Part shown: positions 43,794 to 52,550 of the stretch, piece by piece
How positions within the stretch are numbered: the stretch's first letter is position 1
How the letters are laid out: each line of letters starts with the position of its first letter
Source of the DNA: Streptosporangium oxazolinicum
Lineage (GTDB): Bacteria > Actinomycetota > Actinomycetes > Streptosporangiales > Streptosporangiaceae
Assembly (NCBI RefSeq): GCF_039537505.1
Contig: NZ_BAABAQ010000002.1
Span: 558,001 to 622,000 of the forward strand
DNA length: 64,000 nt
Direction: 5' to 3'
The notes under the pieces: generated by a model
What the model was told of the DNA's origin: nothing
What the model saw: the letters and a program-made list of their open reading frames with translations, nothing else
Databases searched by the model: none
Position numbers and translations under genes: made by a program

Positions 43794-44815
43794 CCGAAGA
43801 AGACCTCGGCCTCCTCGTAGCGGCTGACCGGCACGGTCTTCAGCTCCTTGGTGGCCTCGTCGAGGCCGACCCGGACGATGTCGGTGCCCTGGAGGGCGAC
43901 CATCTTGCCGAAGTCGCCGTCCTGCACCGCGTCGATGGCCTGCAGGCCGAACCGGGTGGCCAGCACCCGGTCGAAGGCCGTGGGGGTGCCGCCGCGCTGG
44001 ATGTGGCCGAGCACGGTGGTGCGGGCCTCCTTGCCGGTGCGCTTCTCGATCTCCTTGGCGAGGGTCTCGCCGATGCCGCCGAGCCGCACGTGGCCGAAGG
44101 CGTCGAGCTCGCCCGCCTGCAAAGCCATCTGGCCCTCGACCGGGTGCGCGCCCTCGGCCACGACGATGATCGGCGCGTACTTCGTCTTGAAGCGGGACTC
44201 GACGTAGGCGCACACCTTGTCGATGTCGAAGGGCTTCTCCGGGATGAGGATGACGTTGGCGCCGCCCGCCATTCCGGCGTGCAGGGCGATCCAGCCCGCG
44301 TGGCGGCCCATGACCTCGCAGATCAGCGCGCGGTGGTGGGACTCGGCCGTGGTGTGCAGCCGGTCGATCGCCTCGACGGCGATGTTGACGGCCGTGTCGA
44401 AGCCGAAGGTGTAGTCGGTGGCGTTGAGGTCGTTGTCGATCGTCTTGGGCACGCCGACGACCTTCACGCCCTTGTCGAAGAGCTGCTTGGCCACACCGAG
44501 GGTGTCCTCGCCGCCGATCGCGATCAGCGCGTCGACCCCGCCCTTCGCGAGGTTTTCCTTGATCTTCTCAACGCCGCCGTCGATCTTGATCGGGTTGGTC
44601 CGCGACGAGCCCAGGATCGTTCCGCCGCGCGGCAGGATTCCGCGTACGGCCTCGATGTCAAGCGGCATGGTGTCGCCTTCAAGGGGGCCACGCCAGCCGT
44701 CGCGGAACCCGACGAACTCATGTCCGTGAACGCCCACTCCCTTGCGTACAACGGCGCGGATAACGGCGTTCAGGCCGGGGCAGTCGCCGCCCCCGGTGAG
44801 CACTCCGATACGCAT
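43790..44815 (-). CDS. 6-phosphofructokinase, probably pyrophosphate-dependent
   Basis: Phosphorylates fructose 6-phosphate in glycolysis. The 341-residue protein has GVLTGGGDCPGLNAVIR, the PKTIDNDL catalytic block, EVMGRHAGWIAL and GHIQRGGTPTAFDR. At the phosphoryl-donor site it reads GGEDTLG, where ATP-dependent enzymes such as E. coli PfkA have GGDGS; an Asp in place of that Gly marks PPi-dependent enzymes, and the whole sequence closely resembles the PPi-PFK of Amycolatopsis methanolica. A DasR-like operator lies 112 bases upstream. Single gene with repeat-rich 3' flank. Confidence 0.93.
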   Translation of the reverse strand: MRIGVLTGGGDCPGLNAVIRAVVRKGVGVHGHEFVGFRDGWRGPLEGDTMPLDIEAVRGILPRGGTILGSSRTNPIKIDGGVEKIKENLAKGGVDALIAIGGEDTLGVAKQLFDKGVKVVGVPKTIDNDLNATDYTFGFDTAVNIAVEAIDRLHTTAESHHRALICEVMGRHAGWIALHAGMAGGANVILIPEKPFDIDKVCAYVESRFKTKYAPIIVVAEGAHPVEGQMALQAGELDAFGHVRLGGIGETLAKEIEKRTGKEARTTVLGHIQRGGTPTAFDRVLATRFGLQAIDAVQDGDFGKMVALQGTDIVRVGLDEATKELKTVPVSRYEEAEVFFG

Positions 44816-44925
44816 GGCATCCTCCGGTAGTGAGTTCGGTGCAAGGTGGCCAGACTAAGTGGCACGGTCGGTCAGGCGACGGATTTTCGCCACCGACGAA
44901 ACGCATTCTGCCCGCAGATGCAGCC

Positions 44926-44941
44926 AATGGTCTAGACCAAG
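44926..44941. promoter_or_regulatory. DasR-type operator (dre) upstream of the phosphofructokinase gene
   Basis: AATGGTCTAGACCAAG contains the perfect palindrome TGGTCTAGACCA, the core of the DasR-responsive element (ACTGGTCTAGACCAGT). The flanks differ at the outer positions. The only gene it can serve is the phosphofructokinase, as the neighbour on the other side ends toward it. Confidence 0.75.
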
Positions 44942-45059
44942 GCTAGTAGTCCTAACATGTCGTTTTCCGCGATCGACGGAAGAGCGGCCCGGTTGACCCG
45001 GGGACGGGCGCGCGCGTCGGCGGCGGGTCGGAGACCTCGGAAAAGCCCCTGGGAGCACA

Positions 45060-46034
45060 CTACGGCAGGGGCAGCACGCAGGAGGGGGTGCCTACCGCGA
45101 AGACCTCCTCCGCGGGACGCGGGACGCCTCCCTTGAGCGGGAGCACGGTGACCTCGTCCGAGCGCTGGTTGGCCACGTACATGTGGCCGTCGGCGACGGC
45201 GAAGTGCCTCGGCCAGACGCCGCCGCAGGGGACCTCCGTCACCGGCTCCAGTTCGGGGCCCGCGAAGACCGAGATCGTGTCGGGTCCCCGGTTGGCGACG
45301 TAGACGAGGCCGCCGGAGACCTCCAGGTGCGAGGGCTGGTTGCGCCCCTCGCTCCCGCTCGCCGGGACGACGGCGATCTCGCGCCACCCACCCTCGGAGG
45401 AGTCGAAGGAGTCGGAGACCTCGTAGACGCGTACGGTGCCGTCCAGCTCTCCCACCACGTACCAGTGGCCGTCCGACCAGGCCATGTGCCGGGGGCCCAT
45501 GCCGGACGCGAGCCGCACCGGCCCTGCGGGGTGCGGGACCACCTCGTCCCCGACCAGGTAGCGGCGGACCTCGTCGCAGCCCAGGTCGCTCACGTACAGC
45601 ACCCCGTCGGGGCCGAAGACCGCCTGGTGGGCGTGGGCGCCCTCGCGGTAGGGGAAGATCCACGCCTCGGTCAGGAGGCCGGATTCGTCGATGCCGTGCA
45701 CGCTGACCGTGCCGTCGCCGTAGTTGGCCACCGCGAGGCGCGTGCCGGTGGGGTCCACCGCCAGGTGGCAGGGGGCCGATCCCTCGCTGGGCCGCTGCGC
45801 GAGCGGGCTCAGCGTGCCGTCCCCGGCGCGGGCGAAGACGCCGATCGTGCCGCGCTCGCTCTCCCCCACCGCGTACAGGACCGGGAGGGTGGGATGGACG
45901 GCGAGGAAGGAGGGGCCGGAGGCCGCCGTCTCCCCGAGCCGCGCGAGGCTCCCCAGCTCGACCAGGGTGATCCCCGGACCGGACCCGTCGGTGTCCGGGG
46001 TGTATCCACCGATGTACGCGACCTCAGCCATCAT
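45060..46034 (-). CDS. Lactonase-family beta-propeller (YbhE-type 6-phosphogluconolactonase)
   Basis: A 324-residue seven-bladed propeller of the lactonase/PgL family. Typical blade motifs are YIGGYTPDTDGSGPGI, SFLAVHPTLPVLYAVGE, CHLAVDPTGTRLAVANYGDGTVSVH, AHQAVFGPDGVLYVSDLG, GPRHMAWSDGHWYVV and RHFAVADGHMYVANQ. The family includes cytosolic 6-phosphogluconolactonases, but some members act on other lactones, so the substrate is not certain. No signal peptide. Divergent from the MarR-GNAT gene. Confidence 0.85.
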   Translation of the reverse strand: MMAEVAYIGGYTPDTDGSGPGITLVELGSLARLGETAASGPSFLAVHPTLPVLYAVGESERGTIGVFARAGDGTLSPLAQRPSEGSAPCHLAVDPTGTRLAVANYGDGTVSVHGIDESGLLTEAWIFPYREGAHAHQAVFGPDGVLYVSDLGCDEVRRYLVGDEVVPHPAGPVRLASGMGPRHMAWSDGHWYVVGELDGTVRVYEVSDSFDSSEGGWREIAVVPASGSEGRNQPSHLEVSGGLVYVANRGPDTISVFAGPELEPVTEVPCGGVWPRHFAVADGHMYVANQRSDEVTVLPLKGGVPRPAEEVFAVGTPSCVLPLP

Positions 46035-46142
46035 GCTCCCGCCACGGGTGCGGCCCGCGCCGCCCCCAGCTCGTCATCCGTTCTCGGCCAAAGTGCGAAG
46101 CTAGCGCAGCCGACCGCCGGTCTCACAGGGGTCCACGCCGGT

Positions 46143-46169
46143 CAATTCATTGACTACGTCAACGAATTG
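46143..46169. promoter_or_regulatory. Operator-like dyad upstream of the MarR-GNAT gene
   Basis: CAATTC and GAATTG end a 27-base dyad with inner TTGAC...GTCAA arms (CAATTCATTGAC / GTCAACGAATTG), 17 bases before the start codon. Size and position fit a MarR-family operator used for autoregulation. Confidence 0.6.
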
Positions 46170-46185
46170 GTTGATGCTGTCAAGC

Positions 46186-47106
46186 ATGGAGAGACACGTG
46201 GCGGACGTCCGCGCCTTCAACCGCTTCTACACGAGGCTCATCGGCCTGCTCCACCAGGGCGTCCTGGACAGCTCCTACTCGCTGACCGAGGTGCGGGTGC
46301 TGTTCGAGCTGGACCGGGCGGGCCGGATGGAGGCGGGCGATCTGCGGCGGCTGCTCGGCCTCGACGCCGGATACCTCAGCCGGATGCTCGGCAGGTTCGA
46401 GGGGGACGGGCTGGTGGTGCGCGAGCGGTCCGCCGCCGACGCGCGGCGGCAGGTGGTCGAGCTGACCGCCGAGGGCAGGGCCAGGTTCGCGGGCTTCGAC
46501 GAGCGCGCGGCGGAGGAGGTACGCGAGCTGCTCGCCGGGGTGACCGACGAGGACCGCGGGCGGCTGGTCGCGAGCATGGCGACGATCGAGGAGATCCTCG
46601 GCCGGGCGCCGAAGCGGGAGCGGCCGTACGTCATCCGCCCGCCGCGTCCCGGCGACCTCGGCTGGGTGGTCTACCGGCACGGCACGCTCTACAGCCAGGA
46701 GCAGGGCTGGGGGATGGATTTCGAGGCGACCGTGGCCGGGATCGTGGCCGACTACGTGAAAGGCCACGATCCCCGGCGCGAGGCGGGCTGGATCGCCGAG
46801 GTGGACGGCGAGCGCGCCGGGTGCGTCTTCTGCGTGCGCAAGGACGACGAGACCGCGCAGCTGCGGATGCTGCTGGTCGAGCCGTCCACGCGCGGCATGG
46901 GGATCGGCACCCGGCTCGTGGACGAGTGCGTGCGTTTCGCCAGGGCCGCCGGATACCGGCGGATGGTGCTGTGGACCAGGGACGTGCTGCTGGGCGCCAG
47001 GCGCATCTACCAGGCGGCGGGCTTCGAGCTGGTCGAGAAGGAGCGGAGCGGGGGCGACGGGCGCGACAGGGGTTTCGTCGAGGAGATCTGGGCCCGCGAC
47101 CTCTAA
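46186..47106 (+). CDS. MarR-GNAT fusion: transcriptional regulator with acetyltransferase domain
   Basis: A 306-residue bifunctional protein. Residues 1-145 are a MarR winged helix (YSLTEVRVLFELDRAGRMEAGDLRRLLGLDAGYLSRMLGRFEGDGLVVRERS as recognition region, here named by its ends), and residues 150-300 a GNAT domain with LRMLLVEPSTRGMGIGTRLVDECV as the acetyl-CoA-binding motif and LWTRDVLLGARRIYQAAGFELVE. Such fusions are known in actinobacteria and proteobacteria, but the ligand and acetylation target are not. ATG 46186 is preferred over GTG 46150, which lies inside the operator dyad. The 3' end runs into a 15-bp tandem repeat. Confidence 0.9.
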   Translation: MERHVADVRAFNRFYTRLIGLLHQGVLDSSYSLTEVRVLFELDRAGRMEAGDLRRLLGLDAGYLSRMLGRFEGDGLVVRERSAADARRQVVELTAEGRARFAGFDERAAEEVRELLAGVTDEDRGRLVASMATIEEILGRAPKRERPYVIRPPRPGDLGWVVYRHGTLYSQEQGWGMDFEATVAGIVADYVKGHDPRREAGWIAEVDGERAGCVFCVRKDDETAQLRMLLVEPSTRGMGIGTRLVDECVRFARAAGYRRMVLWTRDVLLGARRIYQAAGFELVEKERSGGDGRDRGFVEEIWARDL

Positions 47107-47197
47107 GCCCGTGATCTCTGAGTTCGTAACCTCTGAGCCCGCCCCCCTCCAGGCTCGCAACCTCCCAGCCCGCGACCTGCGGGCCCACGACCCGTGA
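47092..47197 (+). repeat. 15-bp tandem repeat, seven units, from the MarR-GNAT gene end
   Basis: The last five codons with stop, GCCCGCGACCTCTAA, are followed by GCCCGTGATCTCTGA, GTTCGTAACCTCTGA, GCCCGCCCCCCTCCA, GGCTCGCAACCTCCCA, GCCCGCGACCTGCGG and GCCCACGACCCGTGA. All but one unit are 15 bp. The unit is thus a copy of the gene's own terminus. The rest of the gap to 47437 holds a terminator and no gene. Confidence 0.88.
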
Positions 47198-47283
47198 GAC
47201 CGCGCCTCGCCGGGGAGACTCGGCCCGATCCCCTCGCGGCAGGCCGGTGGCGCGGGCGCGCCGTGACGGCCCGCGCCCCCTCA

Positions 47284-47318
47284 CCGGACGTGCCCGCCCC
47301 TGTCCCGGGCACGTCCGG
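47284..47318. terminator. Terminator between MarR-GNAT and MMPL genes
   Basis: CCGGACGTGCCCG and CGGGCACGTCCGG form a perfect 13-bp stem with a nine-base loop in the gap between two convergent genes. Confidence 0.8.
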
Positions 47319-47437
47319 AGCGAGCAGGCCGGAAGTGTCTCCGCTCGCGTCCGTTGAGCGGACGGCCCGAGCGGCGCCGGGCACGCCGGGGGGTCTCAGC
47401 CGGACAGGCCAAGCGCGGCCGAGCATGCCGGGCGGTC

Positions 47438-49639
47438 TCAGCCGGACAGGCCGATGCGGGCGTGGAGGCGGCGCAGGGGTCCTGGAGCCCACCAGTTGGC
47501 CTCACCGGCCAGGCGCATGGCGGCGGGGACCAGGATCGCGCGGATCACGGTCGCGTCCACGAGGATCGCCACCGCCATCCCCACGCCCAGCATCTGCACG
47601 AAGACCACCTGCGCGCTCACGTAGGCCGCGAACGACACCGCCAGGATCCCGCCCGCCGCCGTGATGAGGGGGGCACCGCCCTGGAGCCCGGCCACCACGG
47701 CCCCCGAGGTGTCGCCGGTCAGGTCGTACTCCTCCTTGATCCGCGACAGCAGGAAGACCTCGTAGTCCATCGAGAGCCCGTACGCGACGCAGAACATCAG
47801 GATCGGGATGCTCGGGTCGAGGGTCCCCGTCGGGGTGAAGCCGAGTAGGCCCGACAGGTTGCCGTCCTGGTAGACCCAGACCAGGGCGCCGAACATGACC
47901 GACAGGCTGAGCAGGTTGAGCACCGTCGCCTTGAGCGGGATCAGCACGCTGCCCGTCATCACGAACAGCACCGCGAAGGTGACGGCCAGGATCAGCCCGA
48001 GCAGCAGCGGCAGCCGTTCGATCACGGCCTGCCGGTAGTCGGCCAGCTCGGCCGGGTAGCCACCGACCAGCACCTCGAACGGCGCCCGCAGCGCCCTGAC
48101 GTCGCTCACCAGCTGGACGGGGTCCTCCTCCATCAGCTCGGCGGAGGGGACCACCGACAGCCAGGTGCCCCCGGCCCCCGCGAACCGCGACGGGTCTCCG
48201 GCGGAGATCCGGACGCCCGCCGCGTACGACCCTGCGGCGGAGTCGACCTGGGCGACACCCGGGAGGCGGGAGAGGGCGGCGGCGTAGCCGGGGACGGCCT
48301 CGGGGGGAGCTCCGGCCGCGCCCGTGGAGACGATCTGGAGGGCGTCGGTCTCTTCGGCGGGAAACCCGGCGCGGATCACGTCCGAGGTCTGCCTGGCGGG
48401 CGCGGACGCGGGCAGGATTCGGTCGTCGGCGACCCCGAGGCGCAGGCCGAGGAAGGGCGAGCCGAGCAGCAGCAGCACCGCGGTCGCGACCCCGCCGTAG
48501 ACGACCGGCCGGCGCATGACGCGGGTCGCCAGGCCGCGCCAGAAGGTTCCTCCCGCGGCCTTCCCGGGGTGGCGCGACAGCACCCGGTCGCCGACGGCGG
48601 CGAGGATCGCGGGCAGGACGACCACGGCGCCGACAACTCCCCCCACGACGACCGCCACCCCGGCGTAGGCGAAGGAGCGGAAGAAGTCGAAGGGCATGAA
48701 CAGGAGCACGCTCAGCGAGGCGGCGACCGTCACCCCGCTGAAGATCACCGTACGGCCGGCCCGCTCGACCGCGCGGGCGACCGCCTCGTGCCTGTCCCTG
48801 CCCAGCCCCACCTCCTCGCGGAATCTGGCGATCATGAACAGCGAGTAGTCGACGCCCAGGCCGAGTCCCATGGCCAGGGTGAGGTTCAGCGCGAACGTCG
48901 ACAGGTCCGCGTACAGGAGCGGTATCCGCAGCAGCGCCAGCCCGGCCACCATGGCCAGCGCGCCGAGCACGACCGGCAGCACGGCGGCGAGGACGCGCCG
49001 CAGGTGGACCCAGAGCAGCACGAGCACGAGCGGGACGACAACCAGCTCGGCGCGGACGAAGTCCTGCCTGGCCAGCGGCACGGTCTGGCGGAAGACCTCC
49101 TCGCCGCCGCCCGCCCTGACGGTGGTCGCGGCGTCGCCGCGCAGGACCTCGGGGATGATCCTCGGCAGGATCTCCGAGCGGACCCGGTTGGCGTCGCCGG
49201 GGATGCGGGCGACCACGAGCGCGTGCCTGCCGTCGGCGCTGCGCAGTGTGACGGGGTTGCCCCGCGACCAGTAGGACGCCGTCTCGGCCACGCCCTCGAA
49301 GGCCGCCAGCCGGGCGGTGAGCGCCCGCCCGGAGGCGGCGACGGCGGGGGTGTCCACGGTGCCGCTCCTGGCGGTGACCAGGAGGACCAGGTCGGCGCTC
49401 CCGGTGCCGAAGCGCGCGGCCAGCTCCGCCTGCGCCCGGTCGGACTCCGAGCCGGGCGCCTCGTACCTGGCCAGGGAGAGCCCGGACACCGTGCCCGCGG
49501 CCAGCGCTCCCAGCACGACGGTCCCGAGCAGGGCGAGGACCATCACCAGGCGGCGGCGCCGTACGAGGAGGTGGCCGAGTCGTCTCAGCGGCGGCGCGGG
49601 AGGCGCCGCGACCGGGCGCGGGTCAGCTTTCATGATCAT
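47438..49639 (-). CDS. MMPL/RND-superfamily transporter
   Basis: A 733-residue inner-membrane exporter with about 12 membrane segments in two MMPL halves and two large extracytoplasmic loops. The first half has the block ALNLTLAMGLGLGVDYSLFMIARFREE, the second PILMFCVAYGLSMDYEVFLLSRIKEEYD; the paired Asp-Tyr residues (GVDYS, SMDYE) are the proton-relay signature. Substrates in this family are lipids or drugs; none can be assigned. It is divergent from a TetR gene with an operator-like dyad between them, so local repression is likely. ATG 49639 and ATG 49633 are both possible starts. Confidence 0.93.
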   Translation of the reverse strand: MIMKADPRPVAAPPAPPLRRLGHLLVRRRRLVMVLALLGTVVLGALAAGTVSGLSLARYEAPGSESDRAQAELAARFGTGSADLVLLVTARSGTVDTPAVAASGRALTARLAAFEGVAETASYWSRGNPVTLRSADGRHALVVARIPGDANRVRSEILPRIIPEVLRGDAATTVRAGGGEEVFRQTVPLARQDFVRAELVVVPLVLVLLWVHLRRVLAAVLPVVLGALAMVAGLALLRIPLLYADLSTFALNLTLAMGLGLGVDYSLFMIARFREEVGLGRDRHEAVARAVERAGRTVIFSGVTVAASLSVLLFMPFDFFRSFAYAGVAVVVGGVVGAVVVLPAILAAVGDRVLSRHPGKAAGGTFWRGLATRVMRRPVVYGGVATAVLLLLGSPFLGLRLGVADDRILPASAPARQTSDVIRAGFPAEETDALQIVSTGAAGAPPEAVPGYAAALSRLPGVAQVDSAAGSYAAGVRISAGDPSRFAGAGGTWLSVVPSAELMEEDPVQLVSDVRALRAPFEVLVGGYPAELADYRQAVIERLPLLLGLILAVTFAVLFVMTGSVLIPLKATVLNLLSLSVMFGALVWVYQDGNLSGLLGFTPTGTLDPSIPILMFCVAYGLSMDYEVFLLSRIKEEYDLTGDTSGAVVAGLQGGAPLITAAGGILAVSFAAYVSAQVVFVQMLGVGMAVAILVDATVIRAILVPAAMRLAGEANWWAPGPLRRLHARIGLSG

Positions 49640-49687
49640 CCCCGAAATTCGGTAAACTGCTCGTGTTTTAGGGTTCGAGACAGGAAT

Positions 49688-49709
49688 ACAAGTAAATGCT
49701 CGTATTTGT
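49688..49709. promoter_or_regulatory. Candidate TetR operator between MMPL and TetR genes
   Basis: ACAAGTAAATG and CTCGTATTTGT form an imperfect 22-base dyad (ACAArTA...TAyTTGT) in an AT-rich intergenic stretch. It sits 15 bases before the TetR start and 49 bases before the MMPL start. Confidence 0.55.
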
Positions 49710-49723
49710 CAACGGGATGAAGC

Positions 49724-50470
49724 ATGCCTGAGAAGCGTCCGGTCACCGGACAGCCCGCGGACGACCGGCCCGCGACCGCAGGGCGGCCCACCGTGCGCGC
49801 GACCGGTCAGATCGCCACCGACCAGACCGGCAGCCGGGCCGCGCCCGCGCGGCGGACGGTCAAGCGGCAGGCGCGCGGCCTCAGGCGGATGGAGGAGATC
49901 CTCGACGCCGCCGAGGAGGTGATCGCCGAGATCGGCTACGCCGACATGACCACGAACGCGGTGGCCGAGCGGGCGGGGATGTCCCCGGGCTCGCTGTACC
50001 AGTTCTTCCGCAACAAGGAGGAGATCCTGGACGGCCTGCTCGACCGGTTCACCGAGGGGCGGAGCGCGCACTGGGAGGCCAGGCTCACCGGTGACGTCCT
50101 GCGGATGCCGGTGGCCGACCTGATCGACCAGGTGGTGGACGAGATCGTCGCCTACAAGACCTCCCGCCCGGCGTACTGGGCCCTGCTGCACGGCTCGGCC
50201 ACCGGCGACCGGCTGGCGGCGGCGTCCGAGCGGCTCCACCGGGGCATCGCCCGGCGCATCGCCGGGGTCCTCGCCGTACGCGCGCCACACCTCGGCGAGG
50301 AGCGGCGCCTGCTGGTCGCCACGATGATGCTGTCCACCGTCAGGGCGGTGCTCCCGCTGGTCGCGGCGGGACCGCCGGACCGCGCGGCGGAACTGACCGC
50401 CGAGCTCAAGGCCCTGCTCACGGGCTACCTGTCGGCCGCCACGGACTCCGGCCGAAAACCGGGCACCTAA
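49724..50470 (+). CDS. TetR/AcrR-family repressor
   Basis: A 248-residue regulator. An N-terminal extension of about 45 residues (PATAGRPTVRATGQ..., Thr/Arg/Ala-rich and loosely repetitive) precedes the helix-turn-helix at about 55-100: MEEILDAAEEVIAEIGYADMTTNAVAERAGMSPGSLYQFF is the recognition region, cited here by its blocks. The C-terminal domain (about 105-240) should bind an unknown effector. The divergent MMPL exporter is the likely target. The extension is longer than normal for the family. Confidence 0.9.
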   Translation: MPEKRPVTGQPADDRPATAGRPTVRATGQIATDQTGSRAAPARRTVKRQARGLRRMEEILDAAEEVIAEIGYADMTTNAVAERAGMSPGSLYQFFRNKEEILDGLLDRFTEGRSAHWEARLTGDVLRMPVADLIDQVVDEIVAYKTSRPAYWALLHGSATGDRLAAASERLHRGIARRIAGVLAVRAPHLGEERRLLVATMMLSTVRAVLPLVAAGPPDRAAELTAELKALLTGYLSAATDSGRKPGT

Positions 50471-50626
50471 GCCACCGGCCCCGAGGGCCCGCCCCGGGGA
50501 GCCGTCCATGAACCCCGAGGTCAGGGCCCCACCCCCACCCCTGTCTAATTCCCTCTTTATAGATAGGTATTATGTGGTTAATATCGGGGGCACCACCCCG
50601 TTCCGTATGAGCCCTATGAGGCGAAG

Positions 50627-51721
50627 ATGCGCTTGCACTGGTTCCTGCCGACCACCGGCGACGGCCACCACGTCAGGCCCGCCACGACCACCGTCGCGGC
50701 GGGCGGCGCCGCGGCCAGGCCCGCGACGCTCGACTACCTGTCCCAGGTGGCCCGCGCCGCCGAGGCGGCCGGTTTCGAGGCGGCGCTCACCCCGGTCGGG
50801 GCGGGCTGCCCCGACCCGCTGGTGGCGTGCAGCGCCGTCGCGGCGCGGACCGAGCGGCTCAAGCTGCTGGTGGCCTTCCGGCCCGGCTTCACCCTGCCCA
50901 CGCTGCTCGCCCAGCAGGCGCAGACCCTCCAGGAGATCAGCGGGGGACGGCTCCTGCTCAACGTGGTCACCGGCGGCGACCCCCGGGAGCAGCGCGCCTA
51001 CGGCGACTTCCTCGACCACGACGCCCGCTACGAGCGGACCGGCGAGTTCATCGAGGTGCTCAGGCGCACCTGGGCGGGCGAGCCGTTCGACCACGTGGGC
51101 GCCCACTACCGGGTGTCGGGGGGCGGGCTCGCCACTGCGCTCCCCGACACCCCCGACATCTACTTCGGCGGGGCCTCCCCCGCCGCGGAACGGGTGGCCG
51201 CCGCCGGGGCGGACGTCTACCTGATGTGGGGCGAACCCCCGGCGATGATCGCCGAACGGGTCGCCAGGATGCGCGGGCTCGCCGCCGAGGCGGGCCGCGA
51301 GCTGCGGTTCGGCATCCGGCTCCACGTCATCGCCCGCGACACCGCCGAGGAGGCGTGGGCGCACGCCCGGCGCCTGCTCGACGGCATGGACCCCGACAGG
51401 ATCGCCGCCGCCCAGGCCCGGTTCGCCCGGATGGACTCCGTGGGGCAGCGCCGTATGGCCGACCTCCACGGCGGTTCCGCGGACGCGCTGGAGATCTCGC
51501 CCAACCTCTGGGCGGGGGTCGGGCTGGTCCGGGAGGGCGCGGGCACCGCGCTGGTCGGCAGTTACGCGGAGGTCGCCGAGCGCGTCCGCGAATACGCCGA
51601 GCTGGGCCTGTCGGAGTTCGTCCTGTCCGGCTGGCCGCACCTGGAGGAGGCCTGGCGGGTGGGCGACTTCGTCCTCCCCCGGCTGGCGGCTCCCACTCCC
51701 GCCCCTATGCTCGTCGCGTGA
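50627..51721 (+). CDS. ssuD: FMNH2-dependent alkanesulfonate monooxygenase (LLM class)
   Basis: Releases sulfite from alkanesulfonates when sulfate is scarce, using reduced flavin. The 364-residue luciferase-like barrel has MRLHWFLPTTGDG at the start, LKLLVAFRPGFTLPTLLAQQ, LLLNVVTGGDPREQRAYGD and YLMWGEPP, matching SsuD. It heads an operon with an ABC transporter for the substrate. GTG of ssuC overlaps its stop (GTGA). Upstream at 50546-50610 lies an AT-rich stretch (TATAGATAGGTATTATGTGG) likely to include the promoter. No flavin reductase gene is adjacent. Confidence 0.93.
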   Translation: MRLHWFLPTTGDGHHVRPATTTVAAGGAAARPATLDYLSQVARAAEAAGFEAALTPVGAGCPDPLVACSAVAARTERLKLLVAFRPGFTLPTLLAQQAQTLQEISGGRLLLNVVTGGDPREQRAYGDFLDHDARYERTGEFIEVLRRTWAGEPFDHVGAHYRVSGGGLATALPDTPDIYFGGASPAAERVAAAGADVYLMWGEPPAMIAERVARMRGLAAEAGRELRFGIRLHVIARDTAEEAWAHARRLLDGMDPDRIAAAQARFARMDSVGQRRMADLHGGSADALEISPNLWAGVGLVREGAGTALVGSYAEVAERVREYAELGLSEFVLSGWPHLEEAWRVGDFVLPRLAAPTPAPMLVA

Positions 51722-52539
51722 GCGTCCTCACCTCCCGTCCCGGTCCCTCTACTCGTCTCCGGCCCGCGGCGGGGTTCTGGCGAGCCCTGGCGCTGCGGGC
51801 CGGGGCGATCGTCGCGCTGGTCGCGATCTGGCAGGCCGTGGCGATGGCCGGGATCTGGCCGCCGGTCTTCGTCCCGGAACCTGTCGCGGTCTGGGACCAG
51901 TTCCTGCGCACCACCGCCGAGGGCGTGAGCGGCTACACCCTCCAGGAACACCTGCTCACCAGCCTGCGCCGCATCCTGCTCGGCTGCCTGTACGGGGTGA
52001 CGGGCGGCATCGCGCTGGGACTGCTGATCGGCATGGTCCCGACGCTGCGCGCGCTGCTGGGCCCGCTGGTCACGTTCGTGCGCACCCTGCCGCCGCTGGC
52101 GTACCTCAGCCTGCTGGTGATCTGGTTCGGCATCGACGAGGAGCCCAAGATCTGGCTCCTGCTGCTCGCCGCGCTCCCACCGGTCGCGGTGGCCACCGCC
52201 GACGCCGTGCGCGGCGTGCACGAGGACTACCTGAACGCGGCCCGCTCGCTGGGCGCCCGCCGCCACGAGCTGCCGCTGCGGGTGGTGCTGCCGAGCGCGC
52301 TGCCCGAGATCATCACGGGGGTACGGGTGGCCGTGGGCGTCGCCTACACCACCGTGGTCGCCGCCGAGACCGTGAACGGCGTGCCCGGCATCGGCGGCAT
52401 GGTCCGCGACGCCCAGCGCTACAACCAGACGGACGTGGTCGTGCTCGGGATCATCGTCATCGGCCTGTCCGGCCTGCTCATCGACTTCCTCCTGCAAACG
52501 CTGGACCGCCGCCTGGTGCCCTGGCGCGGCCGTACCTAG
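51718..52539 (+). CDS. ssuC: Sulfonate/taurine ABC transporter permease
   Basis: A 273-residue inner-membrane protein with about six helices and the EAA loop near residues 180-200 (YLNAARSLGARRHELPLRVVLPSALPEI, ending with the G-x-x-x-x-x-x-P pattern). LVTFVRTLPPLAYLSLLVIWFGID is typical of SsuC and TauC. Start GTG 51718 overlaps the ssuD stop by four bases. With ssuA and ssuB it makes a complete importer, and SsuD next door suggests alkanesulfonates. Confidence 0.92.
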   Translation: MSVLTSRPGPSTRLRPAAGFWRALALRAGAIVALVAIWQAVAMAGIWPPVFVPEPVAVWDQFLRTTAEGVSGYTLQEHLLTSLRRILLGCLYGVTGGIALGLLIGMVPTLRALLGPLVTFVRTLPPLAYLSLLVIWFGIDEEPKIWLLLLAALPPVAVATADAVRGVHEDYLNAARSLGARRHELPLRVVLPSALPEIITGVRVAVGVAYTTVVAAETVNGVPGIGGMVRDAQRYNQTDVVVLGIIVIGLSGLLIDFLLQTLDRRLVPWRGRT

Positions 52540-52550
52540 GAAAGACCCCC

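Noticed and set aside
50608..50690. Cysteine-containing frame (RRRCACTGSC) overlapping the ssuD start, as a possible cysteine-sensing leader
   Set aside because: Its frame stays open for over 200 codons within ssuD with shadow-like composition, and no hairpin or stop near the ssuD start supports attenuation.
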